The notes: a model not told the origin generated them from the letters alone. 64,000 nt of DNA from Emiliania huxleyi CCMP1516 (GCF_000372725.1 NW_005200095.1:57880-121879), one strand, 5' to 3'. Shown: positions 31,763-48,688, counted from the stretch's first letter. Made by a program: numbers and translations.

Positions 31763-32767
31763 ATGGAACCCAAAATCAACAGTGGTCAGTGGGATCAGAC
31801 TGTCAGTGCATTTTGGGGGCAAGAACAACACTTATGCCCCGTCGCAGCGCACCGCCGACGCGCGACGGCCGGCGGAGGTACAGCAGCACAGCGTAGCGAA
31901 GCGCTAGCTATGCAAGGGACCGCGGCCGCGGAACCGGCGGCGGACGGGGCTTGGTGCGCAAGCGCCGGCCACCGTCGTGCTGCACCGGGGGCGCGCAGCG
32001 GACCCTGGAATAGCTACGATCGCGCGCAACTGGAAGACGCGGTGATGGTCGCAAGGCTCGCAGGTGCGTCGCAGGTCAGGCTGATAAGGCCTGGCTACGC
32101 GACCATCGAGGTCGACCTGAAGCACGAGAAGGCCGCGGGCGACCGCGAGTCTGTGCAGGCGGCGGAGCGCTTGTTCATCGAGCGCACCGCGCCGCGGAAG
32201 AAGGAGGAGCTGACGGAGGAGCAGAAGGATGCTCGGGCCGCGGCTCGCAGGGCCAAAAAGGCCCGGCAGAAGGCGAACAGGGCGAAGAAGAAGGCTGCGG
32301 CGGCGGCTGCGAGCGAGGCCGAGCGTGCGGGCTACCCGTACGCGCAGCTGCGCGAGAACGCCATGTTCGTGATGGAGGGCCTGGAGGCTGCGACGCAGGC
32401 GGCGCGCATCCCCACCGGGTCCAACATTCAGGTCGCCTACGCGCTGCCTCCAGAGGGGGGCAGCGGGTTCGGCGACATGGTGTACGCCACGGTCCCTATG
32501 GGCTCCGTGGCGACGAAGGTCGCCCGGGACTGGCTCGCCAACGAGCTCTACGAGCCGTCCCGGCGAGGCAAAATTGATGCGGCCTGCAGGGACCGAAAGG
32601 TTGCCGACCTGATCACGGCTGCCGGCGCCTCGGCGCCGGCCGACGCCGTGTTCGGCGGCAGGTTCGCGACGGGCGAGACGCCCCGCCCGACGACCTCCGC
32701 CTTCGAGGCGGACGAGGGCGACGGCGGCGATGGCGGGGCCGAGAACATGTCCTTTGACTTATTCTAG
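31763..32767 (+). CDS. Hypothetical protein with basic Ala/Lys helix
   Basis: 334 codons, uninterrupted. Residues 1-75 are of low-complexity mixed composition and may not be translated; an inner Met lies at 31910 (MQGTAAAEPAADG). Then SYDRAQLEDAVMVARLAG and QVRLIRPGYATIEVDLKHEK form a compact region. A basic helix (EEQKDARAAARRAKKARQKA) of about 40 residues follows, then ENAMFVMEGLEAATQAARIP and an acidic end FEADEGDGGDGGAENMSFDL. I recognise no family. The basic helix could bind nucleic acid. It sits alone between the two convergent VTC paralogues, and its coding pattern is more uniform than theirs (no intron), so a transferred or retroposed origin is possible. Confidence 0.45.
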   Translation: MEPKINSGQWDQTVSAFWGQEQHLCPVAAHRRRATAGGGTAAQRSEALAMQGTAAAEPAADGAWCASAGHRRAAPGARSGPWNSYDRAQLEDAVMVARLAGASQVRLIRPGYATIEVDLKHEKAAGDRESVQAAERLFIERTAPRKKEELTEEQKDARAAARRAKKARQKANRAKKKAAAAAASEAERAGYPYAQLRENAMFVMEGLEAATQAARIPTGSNIQVAYALPPEGGSGFGDMVYATVPMGSVATKVARDWLANELYEPSRRGKIDAACRDRKVADLITAAGASAPADAVFGGRFATGETPRPTTSAFEADEGDGGDGGAENMSFDLF

Positions 32768-32944
32768 GTCCCCACCCCTGGCCTCACCCATATCTTACCT
32801 TCTGCCCCCCCCTCCTGCGACCCCCCAGGCTAGATGGAGTAGTCAGATGTAGAGTTTGCCCCACACAGCCCCTTACCCCTTCACCCTCGCCTCGCTGCTT
32901 GGTGTTTCTGAACACGTAGTCGTCCACGCTGTGGGGGTTTGTGC

Positions 32945-33126
32945 GGGTCCTGTGTCTGGGAGGGAGGGAGTGGGGTGCAGGTTGCTCACCCACGGCACCG
33001 GGCCGGTGCTTGCACTTTGAATGCCGTGGGGCTCCTGCCCGTGTCCCGTGCGTGGAGATGCGAGGGTCGCCCCCCCTTGCCCCACCACTTTGTGTGTGTG
33101 GAGACGTTTACCTTACCTTACCTTAG
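32945..33126 (+). repeat. Copy of the ~150-bp intron-resident element, outside a recognised exon
   Basis: It starts GTGTCTGGGAGGGAGGGAG, carries GCACCGGGCCGGTGCTTGCA and CTTTGAATGCCGTGG, and ends TTACCTTACCTTACCTTAG. It is nearly the inverted copy of 36085-36266, which is an intron of the minus-strand VTC gene. It lies after the stop of the hypothetical gene and may be a 3' UTR intron. Confidence 0.65.
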
Positions 33127-33171
33127 CGAAGCGCGTGTTCGGCGTGAGGGTCGCCCCCCCCTGGCTGATTC

Positions 33172-36100
33172 TCACGCGTTGTCCGACACCCACGGCGCGC
33201 TGCGCAGCTCTCTGTAGAGGTCGTGCGCCGCGAGGGAGAGGGCGCCGTCCGAGTTGAGGTCGCTCACCTGAGGGGTGAGCAAGCAAGGTGAGGCGCGAGC
33301 TCCTCCACACACGCTTTTGTGGGGGCTCACAGGCTGAGCCGCCCTCGCTCACCTCGACGCCGTGGTTCTGGTTGCCTCCAATCTTGAAGGAAAGCTCGGA
33401 GTCTTCCCGCGGCGTCTGCAGCGGCAGCACCGCCAGCTGCGGCGACTCGTACTTTGTGGTGAGCGACGCGTAGAGGTAGACGGACGGCGCTTGCGCGAGC
33501 GCAAACGGCAGCTTGACCTGACGGGCACACAAGGCAGGGACGGGAAGTCTGGCTCGAAAGTCTGGCGGCGCCACACGCGCCACACGCGGGCGTGCAAGGC
33601 TACCCCCGCGTGCGCTGTGCTGCTGCTTCACCTTCCAGTAGTAAAACTCGTCGCGCACGTAGAGGCGCTCCTCGTCCTCCGTGCCGAGCAGGAAGGGCCC
33701 CGCCGGCACACGAGGCGGTAACGCGAAGTACCCCCTCAGGTCGCCTAGATCAGAAACACACCCGGAGATGCGCGTCTGTTTCTGGGCCCCCCGCACACCA
33801 CACCCGCGAAGGTGGTCGCCGATCGTGGTGAGCGAGGTCGTGTGCGGCATGCCCGAGATCTTGACCGAGCGCTGCCAGCTGGTGGCGGGCAGCGGCACGC
33901 GCGGCGAGCGCGGCTGGCCAACCTCCGCCTTCTCCATGTGGAAGTTCTGCTCCACCTTGACCTCGCAGTGCGCCGCGTACCGTCCGACGCAGTTGGCGGC
34001 GGTGGCGGCGAGCTGCGCGCGCTCGGTGCCCTTGACGGAGAGAGTGAGGTCCGTGCTGCCCGTGCCCGGCGCCGAGCCGAGGTTGGCGCTCATGTAGCGC
34101 GCGCCCTTGAGGGTTAGGCGCGTGGTCAGCTTCACCTTGGAGCGGCCCTGGTTGACGACGAGGTCCTCCGCCGTGTCGAGCTCCGTCTGGCGAAAGAGCT
34201 CGAAGGTGGCGTGGGCGAGTGTGACTGACGAGACCGACGCCGAGGCCTGCATCGCCCTCGCAACCATCGCGATGGCGGCGGTCTCGTTGACGAAGTACGA
34301 CGGCATCACCCCCATCTCAAACTCCTTGGAGAAGGGCGTGTCGGCCGTGTGCACCTAAGGTCAGCTCACGGAAACTTCTCCACGCGTGCACAAGGGGGCG
34401 GGGCAAGGGGGGGCAGGCAGTCCTCGCGACTCCACGTCTAAGCGACGGGAGCCGGCCCGGCACTCAAAGTGCGAGGGGCCCGGTGCGCGTGGGTGAGCGG
34501 TGTGAGCGGTGTGAGCGGTCTGTGCGCACCTCCTCGCCCGGCCACTTGAAGGTATACATCCGGAGGAGGTAGGTTCCGACTGCGCCGCAGAGGACGATGA
34601 CGAGTAGAACGGGGCCGACTGGGTCGTCGTAGCCCAGCGGGTCCTTGCGCTTGATCTTCTTGAGGCGGAGGAGGAAGGTGAGGAGGCCGTACAGCATCAG
34701 CAGCAGCGCCGAGCACCTATCCACTTATGGATGATGAGTCACGAATGCACTCTCAGCGGCACAGCAGCAGCAGCGCCGAGCGCATGATCATCAGGCCGCC
34801 GCCGTCCTGCTCCGCGCCCGCCACGTCCTGTTCACAGCTGGAGGTGTGAAGAGACGCTGTTCACGGTGTGGCCGTCCATGTCCTCCATGTCGTCCTCAAG
34901 CTCGGTGATTGCGATGCCGACCGACAGGAGCAACATGCCCGCGCTCAGCCACGACGTGAAGGTGCGCTCGTTCGCGAAGAACGTCTTGGGCTCCATGCGG
35001 GCGGCGGGGCTCCGTGCGACGCGCTTGCCCGCCGTCGGGTCGCCGTCCACCATCCGGCTCCACGCGGTCTGCGTCCCCCCGGCGGAGGCGGAGCCGAGGT
35101 GGCTGAAGGAGGGGAGCGCGAAGCTCCACGAGCCGTCGAAGCTCCACGAGCGCGTGCGCCGCGGGCCTGACGGCACCGTCACCGTCTCTGACGGCGCCGA
35201 CTCTGGCGGCACCGCCTGCTTGGCGGCAACGCCGCCGCCCGCCGTGACGGAGCGCGCGTTGAGCGGCGACGAGCCCGCCTTCGCCGCCGGCGCCACCGTC
35301 TTCATCCACTCGGCAGCACGTACTCGCTCACCGAAAGATAAGCGTTGCGCTGAGTCGAGGTGGCCACCTAGGCATCGACGATGGGGCTGGGCTGCGGGCG
35401 AGGAGGAGGGTGCTGACGAGGGCGCGGAGCTATAGGCGAGGAGGAGGGGGCGGACAAGGAGCCGAGGCACCGTCGGCAGCCACGTGCGCCCTGCTCTCGC
35501 TGGTGGCGCCGGCGCCGAGGAGCCCGCACTCCAGGCGCGAGAAGGAGTTGTGGCGAGACATGCTGCGAGACGAGTGCGGCGTCGAGCGGAGCGAGGCCTG
35601 GCGGACGCCGGCGAGACACAGCCGTTGTGAGGCAAGGGAGGGGGGGGGGGGGGTTGCCAAGGCAGCAATGGAGGGGGGGAGCGGGGGAGCGGGGTGCCAC
35701 GGGGGAATGGGGCCCGGCAAGGGCAGCCTCTGTGTCGGGCTCGGAGTCGAGCCCGCCGCAGACGGAGGACTGGCGCGAGACTTGGCGCGAGCACCTGCTC
35801 ACAGCTGCAGGCGTGAAGATACGCCGTTCACACTCACAGCTCGGCGGACCCGTCGGCGCGAGCACAGCGCTGCGAAGGCTTCGGCTTGAGGCCGGGCTGG
35901 AGCAACGCACTCAGATCTCGGCCAGATCTCGGCCAGATCTCGGCCAGATCTCGGCCAGATCTCGGCTGGATCTCGGCTGGATCTCGTCCTGTCCGCGGGC
36001 GCGGCTGCCGAGGCGACTGTCCGCTCCGTGCGGAAGGTACCGTCGCTGCGGCCACTGACGTCCTTGAGGAGGTTGGGCAGCTGCCTAAGGTGAGGCAAGG

Positions 36101-37054
36101 GAAACGTCTCCACACACACAAGGGGGGGCGACCCTCGCATCTCCACGCCCGGGACGCGGGCAGGAGCTGGCACGGCATTCAAAGTGCAAGCACCGGCCCG
36201 GTGCCGTGGGTGAGCAACCTGCACCCCACTCCCTCCCTCCCAGACTGCGGGTTGTGCGGCAGCTGCCTGCGCTGAGCCTCATCGAGCTCTGCCGCCGGCG
36301 CCCAGTCGCGGACTGCGGCGAGGGAGTAGCTCGCGCCCTCGAGAGGCTGGCTGGCCAGCGCCTCCTTGACGGCGGGCTCCTGTTCACAGGCTGCGCCTGT
36401 GAAGGGACGCCGTTCACAGGCTGGCTGGCCAGCGCCTCCTTGACGGCGGGCTCCTGTTCACAGGCTGCGCCTGTGAAGGGACGCCGTTCACAGGCTGGCT
36501 GGCCAGCGCCTCCTCGACGGCGGGCTCCTGTTCACAGGCTGCGCCTGTGAAGGGACGCCGTTCACAGGCTGGCTGGCCAGCGCCTCCTCGACGGCGGGCT
36601 CCTGTTCACAGGCTGCACCCGTGAAGGGACGCCGTTCACAGGCTGGCTGGCCAGCGCCTCCTCGACGGCGGGCTCCTCGAACCAGTACGGCAGCGTCTCC
36701 ACCGCGCCGGTGTGCAGCGCCGCGCACCCCGTCAGGTACTTCGAGAACTTGGCCATCGGGAGGAGCAGCTCCGACGCGAGCAGCTCCTGTTCAGGACGCC
36801 CTCTTCACTGAGTGGGCGCTTGCTCCCTCCTCGGGGACGTCACGCTGCCCTCTCGCGAGCGGCTCCTCCACCCACGCTGGAGCCTCGTCCTGCAGCTTGA
36901 CCTGAGGTAAGGCGCAAGGACCAAGGTCAGGTACGCTTCTCCACGCGCACGAGGTGGTGGGGCGAGGGCCAAGATAGCCTTTGCGACTCCACGTCTAGAC
37001 GACGGGAGCGGGCACGGCATTCAGAGTGCGAGGCCCAGTGCGTGTGGGTGAGCG

Positions 37055-37088
<34 letters not shown>

Positions 37089-39035
37089 GCTTGACCTCCA
37101 GCACCGCGAAGGGGAAGGGGAGGATGTGGGCCGGGTCGAGCGGCTCTGACAGGTTGCGGCACCACTCGTGCACCCCTGCGGGGGCCTCCGCATCGCCGAG
37201 GGCGAGGGCCTCCTTGATCAGCGAGAGGTTGGAGTCGAGGGTGAGGCGGACGCTGTTCGAGTCAGAGGCCTGCGGAGTGAAGACGATCACTCTCTTCATG
37301 GAATGTTCACGGAATGGTCATGGAATGGTCGAGTCGGAGGCCTGGAACGCCGTGCGCTGATAGACGGTCCTCACGGCAGGGAGCAGCCCTCGCTCCGCCA
37401 GCGCCGCCTGCACCTCGGCGCCCAGCGCCACCCCCTTGTCGCGCTGCTTCTCGGAGATCGCCCCCGCGGCGAGCTGCGCGTCGAGCTGCGCGGCAACGTC
37501 GAGTGCCCGCTCCGGGTGCAGCAAGTCGCGCACAGCAGACGGCGCGATGGGGAGGCGCTGCTTGGTCGACTTCTCGCCAGAGTCCTTGGAGCGGTGCGTC
37601 TTGCGCTCGACGTAGACTGTGCCCGCCTGCTCCGGGTTAGGTGAGCGGCTATGGCCACCTCGTCTCCCCATCTCTCCCCACCTCTCCCCACCTCTCCCCA
37701 CCTCTCCCCACCTCTCCCCACCTCTCCCCATCTCCCCCCACCTCTCCCCACCTCCCCCCACCTCTCCCGCCTGCTCCGGGTCGAGCCCGTACCAGCGCAG
37801 ACGGAAGAGGTTCGCCCCGTCGTCGCGCGCGAGGCGCTCGTGGTACTGGCGGAAGGAGAGCGAGTCGAGGTAGAGGGAGGTGATCCACGAGAGGACCGAC
37901 GTGCCCTCGTAGAACTTGGAGTAGATGGCCTGGGCGTGATGCATCAGGACCGGCGCCTCCTCCGCCGCCAGGGCGAGCGTGGGGGGCGTGCGGCCCATGA
38001 TGAGGATGGAGAGGTGCTTGAGCACGCGCGCCTAGGACGAGCTCGCCCGAGATCACCCGAGATCACCCGAGGTCACTCGAGGTCACTCGAGGTCACTCGA
38101 GGTCACTCGAGGTCACTCGAGGTCACTCGAGGTCACTCGAGGTCACTCGAGGTCACTCGAGGTCACTCGAGGTCACTCGAGGTCACTCGAGGTCACTCGA
38201 GGTCATGATGAGGGCGTCGCGCGCCGTCAGTTCCGGCACGTTCTCCTTTTTGACCCAGTACTTTGTGGTGCTGCGCTCGAAGTCGCTGGGCGGCACCCAC
38301 TCGATGGGCCGGCCCTGGAGGGGGGGGGGGGAGAGGGGGGGGGGGTCAGGCGGTGAAATGCGGTGGTTGGCTGGTGAGGGCCAGGGAAACGGCGGGGTGG
38401 GGTGAGGGTTGGGCCAAAGGGGGAGGGCGAAGGTGAAGGTTGGGCGAAGCTAGACTCTTCTCGACCTCGGCGTCGGTCTTGGGCGGGTTGGACGCGGCGC
38501 GGAGCGAGGCGAACCCGTCGGAGAGCATGACGATCAGCGGCTCGAGGCACACGTTGCAAAAGGGCTGCAGTGCGAGCTGCGCCACCAGCCAGCTGCCGAG
38601 CGAGGTCCGCTGCACCTTGTCGAACTTTTTGGTCGCCTTGCGGCACGCCGTCCGGCAAATCTCGACGTACTTCATCAGCTCGACGATCTGAGCGCTCGCA
38701 TCCTCCGTCACCTGGGTGAGGCGGGCGAGCTCCACCGACGCGGGCTCTGCCTTGCCGGCCTCGCGCAGCACGTTGGCGAGGATGCCGACGATCACGGAGA
38801 CGCGCGCGCGGACGTGGCGCGACGCCTTGTCCATCTCGGCCTGAAGCTGGCTGATGAAGCGCTCTCCTCGCTTGGCCGCCGAGCCGCCGCTGATGTGTGT
38901 GAGCAGCGACGCCGCCTCGGCTGACGGTGCCCGGTACACCTCCTCCTTCAGCCCTTCATAGTCGATGAACTCGGAGGGCGGAGTGTAGACGGCGTTCTCC
39001 TTGGCCGTCGCCACCGTCTCGCCGTAGGCCACCAT
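33172..39035 (-). CDS. VTC4-like polyphosphate polymerase with SPX domain and extra C-terminal region
   Basis: Makes inorganic polyphosphate from ATP at vacuole-like membranes. SPX part (39035-38460): AHIS..., KASRHVRARVSVIVGILANV, YVEICRTACRKATKKFDKVQ (phosphate/InsP-binding lysines). Catalytic tunnel: EWVPPSDFERSTTKYWVKKE, ARVLKHLSILIMGR, SFRQYHERLARDDGANLFRL then RWYG, TVYVERKTH, RTVYQRTAFQ, LDSNLSLI, FPFAVLEVKL and KFSKYLTG. These include the basic ATP-binding and acidic metal residues of VTC4. The membrane domain (KTFFANERTFTSWLSAGMLL, YGLLTFLLRLKKIKRKDPLG, LLVIVLCGAVGTYLLRMY) ends near 34530. A further ~330 residues to TGA 33172 have no family I recognise. Introns placed: 34355-34529, 34828-34864, 36085-36266, 36902-37095, 37271-37341, 37627-37770, 38032-38224. 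The region 35300-36060 is only partly resolved. Confidence 0.8.
34355..34529 (-). other. VTC gene intron carrying the ~150-bp resident element
   Basis: GT-AG intron. Start GTGCGCACAGACCG, downstream exon start GTGCACACGGCCGA. It contains CGCACTTTGAGTGCCGGGCC and ends GTGAGCTGACCTTAG. Confidence 0.75.
34828..34864 (-). other. 37-nt intron that consists only of the hairpin element
   Basis: Sense strand: GTGAACAGCGTCTCTTCACA then CCTCCAGCTGTGAACAG. It starts and ends with GTGAACAG. Splicing it joins DDMEDMDGHT to DVAGAEQDGG and restores the reading frame into the membrane domain. Confidence 0.65.
35908..35987 (-). repeat. Intronic 11-bp array (CCGAGATCTGG)
   Basis: About seven units of an 11-mer, sense orientation GGCCGAGATCT, in the VTC gene. 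Confidence 0.85.
36085..36266 (-). other. GC-AG intron of the VTC gene with the resident element
   Basis: Start GCAGCTGCCGCACAACC, downstream exon start GCAGCTGCCCAACCTCC. The body is the inverted near-copy of 32945-33126. Confidence 0.75.
36379..36655 (-). repeat. Five-fold tandem amplification of exon fragment plus hairpin intron
   Basis: The unit is about 60-62 bp. Sense order: an exon-like piece GAGCCCGCCGTCGAGGAGGC then GCTGGCCAGCCAG (residues EPAVEEALASQ), then CCTGTGAACGGCGTCCCTTC and ACAGGCGCAGCCTGTGAACAG. The last unit runs into the exon LPYWFEEPAVEEALASQ. This looks like one intron junction copied several times. Confidence 0.8.
36902..37095 (-). other. VTC gene intron with (CA)n and resident element
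   Basis: GT-AG. The intron starts GTCAAGCACACG and the exon starts GTCAAGCTGCAG. It carries CGCACTCTGAATGCCGTGCC and ends GCGCCTTACCTCAG. Contains the (TG)n tract at 37054-37082. Confidence 0.75.
37665..37768 (-). repeat. Intronic decamer array (GGTGGGGAGA)
   Basis: About ten units of TCTCCCCACC on the plus strand, inside the GC-AG intron 37627-37770. Confidence 0.9.
38032..38224 (-). other. GC-AG intron built almost wholly of TCGAGTGACC decamers
   Basis: About 14 units lie between a GC donor (GCGCGCGACGCC) and CCTAG. The downstream exon starts GCGCGCGTGCTC. Removing it joins ENVPELT to ARVLKHLSILIMGR as the family requires. Confidence 0.8.
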
Positions 39036-39126
39036 GTGCTGCGAGGGTGAGGGTTATGGCGTTCTGCTTTGCTCATTTGGGCACCCGCCGTCTTTAGGCG
39101 CTGTCAGTTGTATTACGCGAGTGGAC

Positions 39127-39369
<243 letters not shown>

Positions 39370-40641
39370 CGTTGCGGCTAACTTCGAAATGTGCACCTGG
39401 GATGGCTGCGCTCCCTTTGTGCTGGCTGGCTGGTACACCCTGCGGCGGCGCGGCCGGTTGAGAGGTTTTCTTTTTGTGAGAGAAAAGCCTTGGGGTGGGA
39501 ACCTCTGAGAAGGTGCAGGCGTGCGAGGGCGCTATCTGCGTCGTGCGGGGCTGCTGGCTGGGAGCTCACTTGTGTTGTAAGGCTGCTGTTTTCTCAGGGC
39601 GCGGGGGGTCGCGCAGTGCGTGAGCCGCGCGGGCGTGTGTGAGTGTATTAGCTTTCCAGTTGATCCTTATCGGACTGGTGAGTTCCCTCTCGCTGTCAGT
39701 GTGACGTCCAGGCAGTCATTGGCAGCGGTGCTACACACCCTACGCCTTCATTCGTTTTCTCCAAGTAGGAAAGAAATTTTGTGTCTCGTCATCATGTTTT
39801 TCTTTTTTTGCTTATGGCAGTAAAAAGAAACGGAACTGTGTGCGACAGGCGCGGGCTCGGTCGATATCCAATACTTCGACTCACATGTTCACTGCTGCGG
39901 TGTGTGCCCGGGAAGGCGCGGCGGCGGGATGGATTGAGAAGGTCTCAGAGAGACTGCAGGCGTGCAGAGGCGCGCGTTGCAGTGTCTCTGATTGGGCTGC
40001 TGGCGGTGTGAGCGCGAGACGGCGTGGTGAGGCGAGGGGCAGGCTGTTGTTGCGGGGTGCGGGCAGCATCGTCGAGCGCAGTGCGTGTGGTGCTGTATGC
40101 TGTGTGTGCAGGCAGGCTGGCAGTCTGTGCTGTAGACCGGAACGGATGAGCGCGCGCGCGCGCGCGCGCGCGCGTGCGGGCGTGCGTGCGCGGCTTGCGC
40201 GGTGCAGGACCTGCGTCGTACTCGCGGCGCGTCCTGGTACTGCCGCTTGTGAGATGCCAGAAGCAGTGTGCAGAGCCTGCACAGGGCGCAAAAAGGCGAG
40301 GTAGTGCTGGTGAGGTGTGCTGCGGTGCGCGCGTCGCGGCGTGAGTGGACGAGCGGCTGGCTCTGGTAGTGCGAGGGGCGCGCAGCTGGTGCGGGCGGCG
40401 CGGGACGGCCATGGGGCGCCAGCACAGGGCAGACGCACATGGCACAGCTCTGAAATGGCGCTGCGCGTGTTTGCGTGCGCGCGGGGACGTACGCGCAGTT
40501 TTCACGCGGTGTGCGTGGAGAAGGGCATGAGGGGCGCCGGCCGGCTTGTTGGGCCAAAAGCGTCGAAAATGTCCCAAAAAGCGTGTCTCGAGTTTGTTGC
40601 AGCTCCGCAGCCTGCGTGCGCTGCCGGGACGCACCGCTTGC

Positions 40642-40684
40642 TGGATCTGTGCACTCCCTGGGTCCCAGGGAGTGCACAGATCCA
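40642..40684. repeat. Perfect 43-bp palindrome
   Basis: Two 21-bp arms (TGGATCTGTGCACTCCCTGG+G and its exact complement) around a single T at 40663. Confidence 0.9.
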
Positions 40685-41772
40685 ACAGGAGTGAGTAGGC
40701 TCGACGCCGTACTCGAGATGGAGCTGCAGAAAGTACGCCGCCGAACGTGCCACCGACGGCGTCCTGGCGGAGGTGGTGGAGTTTGAGAACTGAGGCTGCG
40801 GAGGTGACGCCTGAGGTACCAGTCCGTGCACAGCGACTCAGCCGGCGACCGCCACGGGCTCAGACGAGACTTGTCGACGCGTTCCGGCTCAGCTTCACCG
40901 TGGTCATCGGGCGTCTGTCGACGTCAGGACCACCCATACAGCTCGCGGGTTCGAGGTCGCAAGAGCCAAGATGGTGGCGTTTGGACATCCCAACCATCAC
41001 ACAAGACAGCCTGTAGGTGGTGGCGGGACGGCGCAGTGTTTGTGGCACTCGGCAGTAGGCACCCGCGGCACGACCCCGCTGTCGGCTCTCGCTGGCTGCG
41101 GAACCGGCCCCAGAGGGGGACGGTCCGGGCGAGTGTGGCAGCTCCTGCGCTAGTCTGGGCACCCTCTATCATAGCACTACTGATCCCGGTCATTAGAGCT
41201 GCCAGGGATAGCGTCAGGAGCCTATAGGAGTCAAAACCCCTCATATTTGAGACATCGTGGCCCATATACTCGCACTCAACGAGCCGGCCGCGCGCGGCTC
41301 GGCGTGTGCGAGTGCGTGGTTCGTGTGGTTCGGTGCCCGAAGGCGACTGACCAGTCTTGCTGCCATCGCGGAACGAAGGCTTTAGAAGAAAGGTGACCCC
41401 CCTCCCCACGAGGCAATGTTCGTCCCTGGCTCGCTTCCCCCCCAACCCCCAGTTCTATCCCCCAGTTCCAGCCCCCTCCAATCCCCAGTGTCGCCACGTA
41501 CCTGCGCAGAAACCCGTATGCGCTGTGATCGGTTCCCGATCCATCCCGCTCGCCGTGCCGCATGAGAGCTACATGGAGAAGCCGGACGTCTTGGCGTGCC
41601 GCCGATCGCTGTCGGTGAAGCTGTTCGGCGCCTATAAACGGTGAAGCCTCCAGCGTGAGGGGCTGCAGAGGGGAGCAGAGGGGCGCAGAGGGGAGCAGAG
41701 GGGAGTGGCCGGGGGAGGCTCCCAATGCAATCTCGACTCGGGCAATCTCGGGTAATCTCGGGGAGTCCAAAG

Positions 41773-47004
<5,232 letters not shown>

Positions 47005-47458
47005 CCCTTCGGACTAAATTTAGACCCACGAGATCGATAACGGCGGTCAAAACGGCGTGCTAATTGCTGAATGGACGCGTCCCCCAACCTTCACTTCTTC
47101 AGTGTATGTAGCTCTTACGAACATACCCGTAGGTGAACTGCTGACGGGTTTTGCGATGAGGAGCGATCCGAACGTGGTATTCGGGTGATTAGATCACTAC
47201 CGCCGAAGCGCAAGCGCTTGGAGCAAGGGAACTGCCACGTATGGGTCCCAGACTAGCACCCCACCTCGCGAGCCGACGTTCTGGCTCAGCGAGGCTGCTG
47301 CGGAGCACTCGGGGCCGACGTTCTGGCCCAGCGAGGCCGCTGCGGGGCACCCGGCGGCTCGGTTCGCTCATCAGCGCAAACTCGGTCGAGCAGAAAGTTC
47401 TTTGTTGTTGTGCCTGGTAAAATTATAGAGCACGACCTCGACGCTCGCGCGCCTGTGT

Positions 47459-47513
<55 letters not shown>

Positions 47514-47997
47514 CTCGCGGGTCCTCGCGGGACTCCTCCTTCCTCGCGCCCCGCGCCGCCGCCGCCACCACCGTATCGAGCCCTCCCCGCGGGACCACCG
47601 ATCACACAGAAAGCTGAACCGAAGAAGATCGACTGCCCACTCAAAAAGCGCAAACGAAAAAAAATGGGGTGCGGCGGGTTTGGCACGAAGACGGCCCGGC
47701 CCGCGACGGCTGGCCGCCGACGAGCGCGCTCGCGCTGCTCGTCAAGATGGCGGCGGTGGCGATTGCGGCGACAAAAGTCCCGTCGTACAGCGCTCAGGCG
47801 CCTGTCGTCTGTCGTCTGTTGTCGCATTTCGCACACGCGCGCGCCGCGCGACCCGCGTCGCTCCGCGAGGGCATGAGCCTTCCGCGATTCGAACCCGCAG
47901 CCAAAAGCTGCTCGCTTATGAGTAAGTAATGCGCGGTTGACGCTCCCCTACCCCCTTCAATGAGGCGAATCCGGGTTGTGTTCATCGGTACCCAGCG
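47005..47997. other. Divergent spacer between two genes
   Basis: A probable shared promoter region between the choice-of-anchor gene (minus) and the TLDc gene (plus). It holds a (CA)n tract at 47461-47511. No RNA gene could be confirmed. Confidence 0.5.
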
Positions 47998-48656
47998 ATG
48001 CTATCGTTGCTTGCAAGCTACGCGCTGAGCGCCGCACCGAACGGACCTCTCGGGGGGCGGGGCGGTAGCCTTTCTTCACATCGGAGTTTTGTTGCATCCA
48101 GTAGAGCCAGCTCGAGAATCCGAACTAGCGGCCGCATCATCGCAGCAGGCGAGAATCCGAACCCGTTCTCCGCCTTCCTAGCCTCGCTCGCGCCGGCCGA
48201 CGACGAGTACAACTCGTCGCCAACCCGCGACGCTCGGCTCACGGAGCAGCAGAAGATCGCAGAGTCGAAGCGAGCGGAGCGGCAGGACGCCAATGCACAG
48301 CAGCAGCAGCAGAAGGCCGCACCAGCGCCGCCTCGCAACCCGTTCGAGACGCTCGTGAAGGCCTTCACGCCGATTGAGGTTGACCGCGACGGCAACCCGG
48401 TCGAGCCGGCGCCGCAAGCTGCAGACGACCGCGACGTCGGCGAGCGCCTCTTCGGCCTCTTCTTCGGAGAGCCAGAGGCAGGCGTCACGTCTGGCATTGC
48501 GCGCACCTCTGGCGCGAGATACGAGGGAGAGAGCCGCGCGCGCGCAGTAGAGAGCGGTCGAGAGTGAACGGGCGAGCGAGAGAGAGGGAGAGAGAGAGAG
48601 GGAGGAAGAGAGAGAGACAGACTGACAGACAGACAGAGAAGAGACAATAGAGAGAC

Positions 48657-48688
<32 letters not shown>

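Noticed and set aside
38040-38205. Regular decamer array that could suggest a CRISPR-like array
   Set aside because: Head-to-tail units with no spacers, inside a eukaryotic intron.
47125-47150. CCGTAGGTGAAC resembling the 3' end of 18S rRNA
   Set aside because: Only about 12 bases match and nothing else in the flanks looks like rRNA.
47880-47950. tRNA-like sequence on the minus strand (GGGTTCGAATC with a CTCATAA loop)
   Set aside because: The T stem, anticodon stem and acceptor stem do not pair; no cloverleaf could be drawn.
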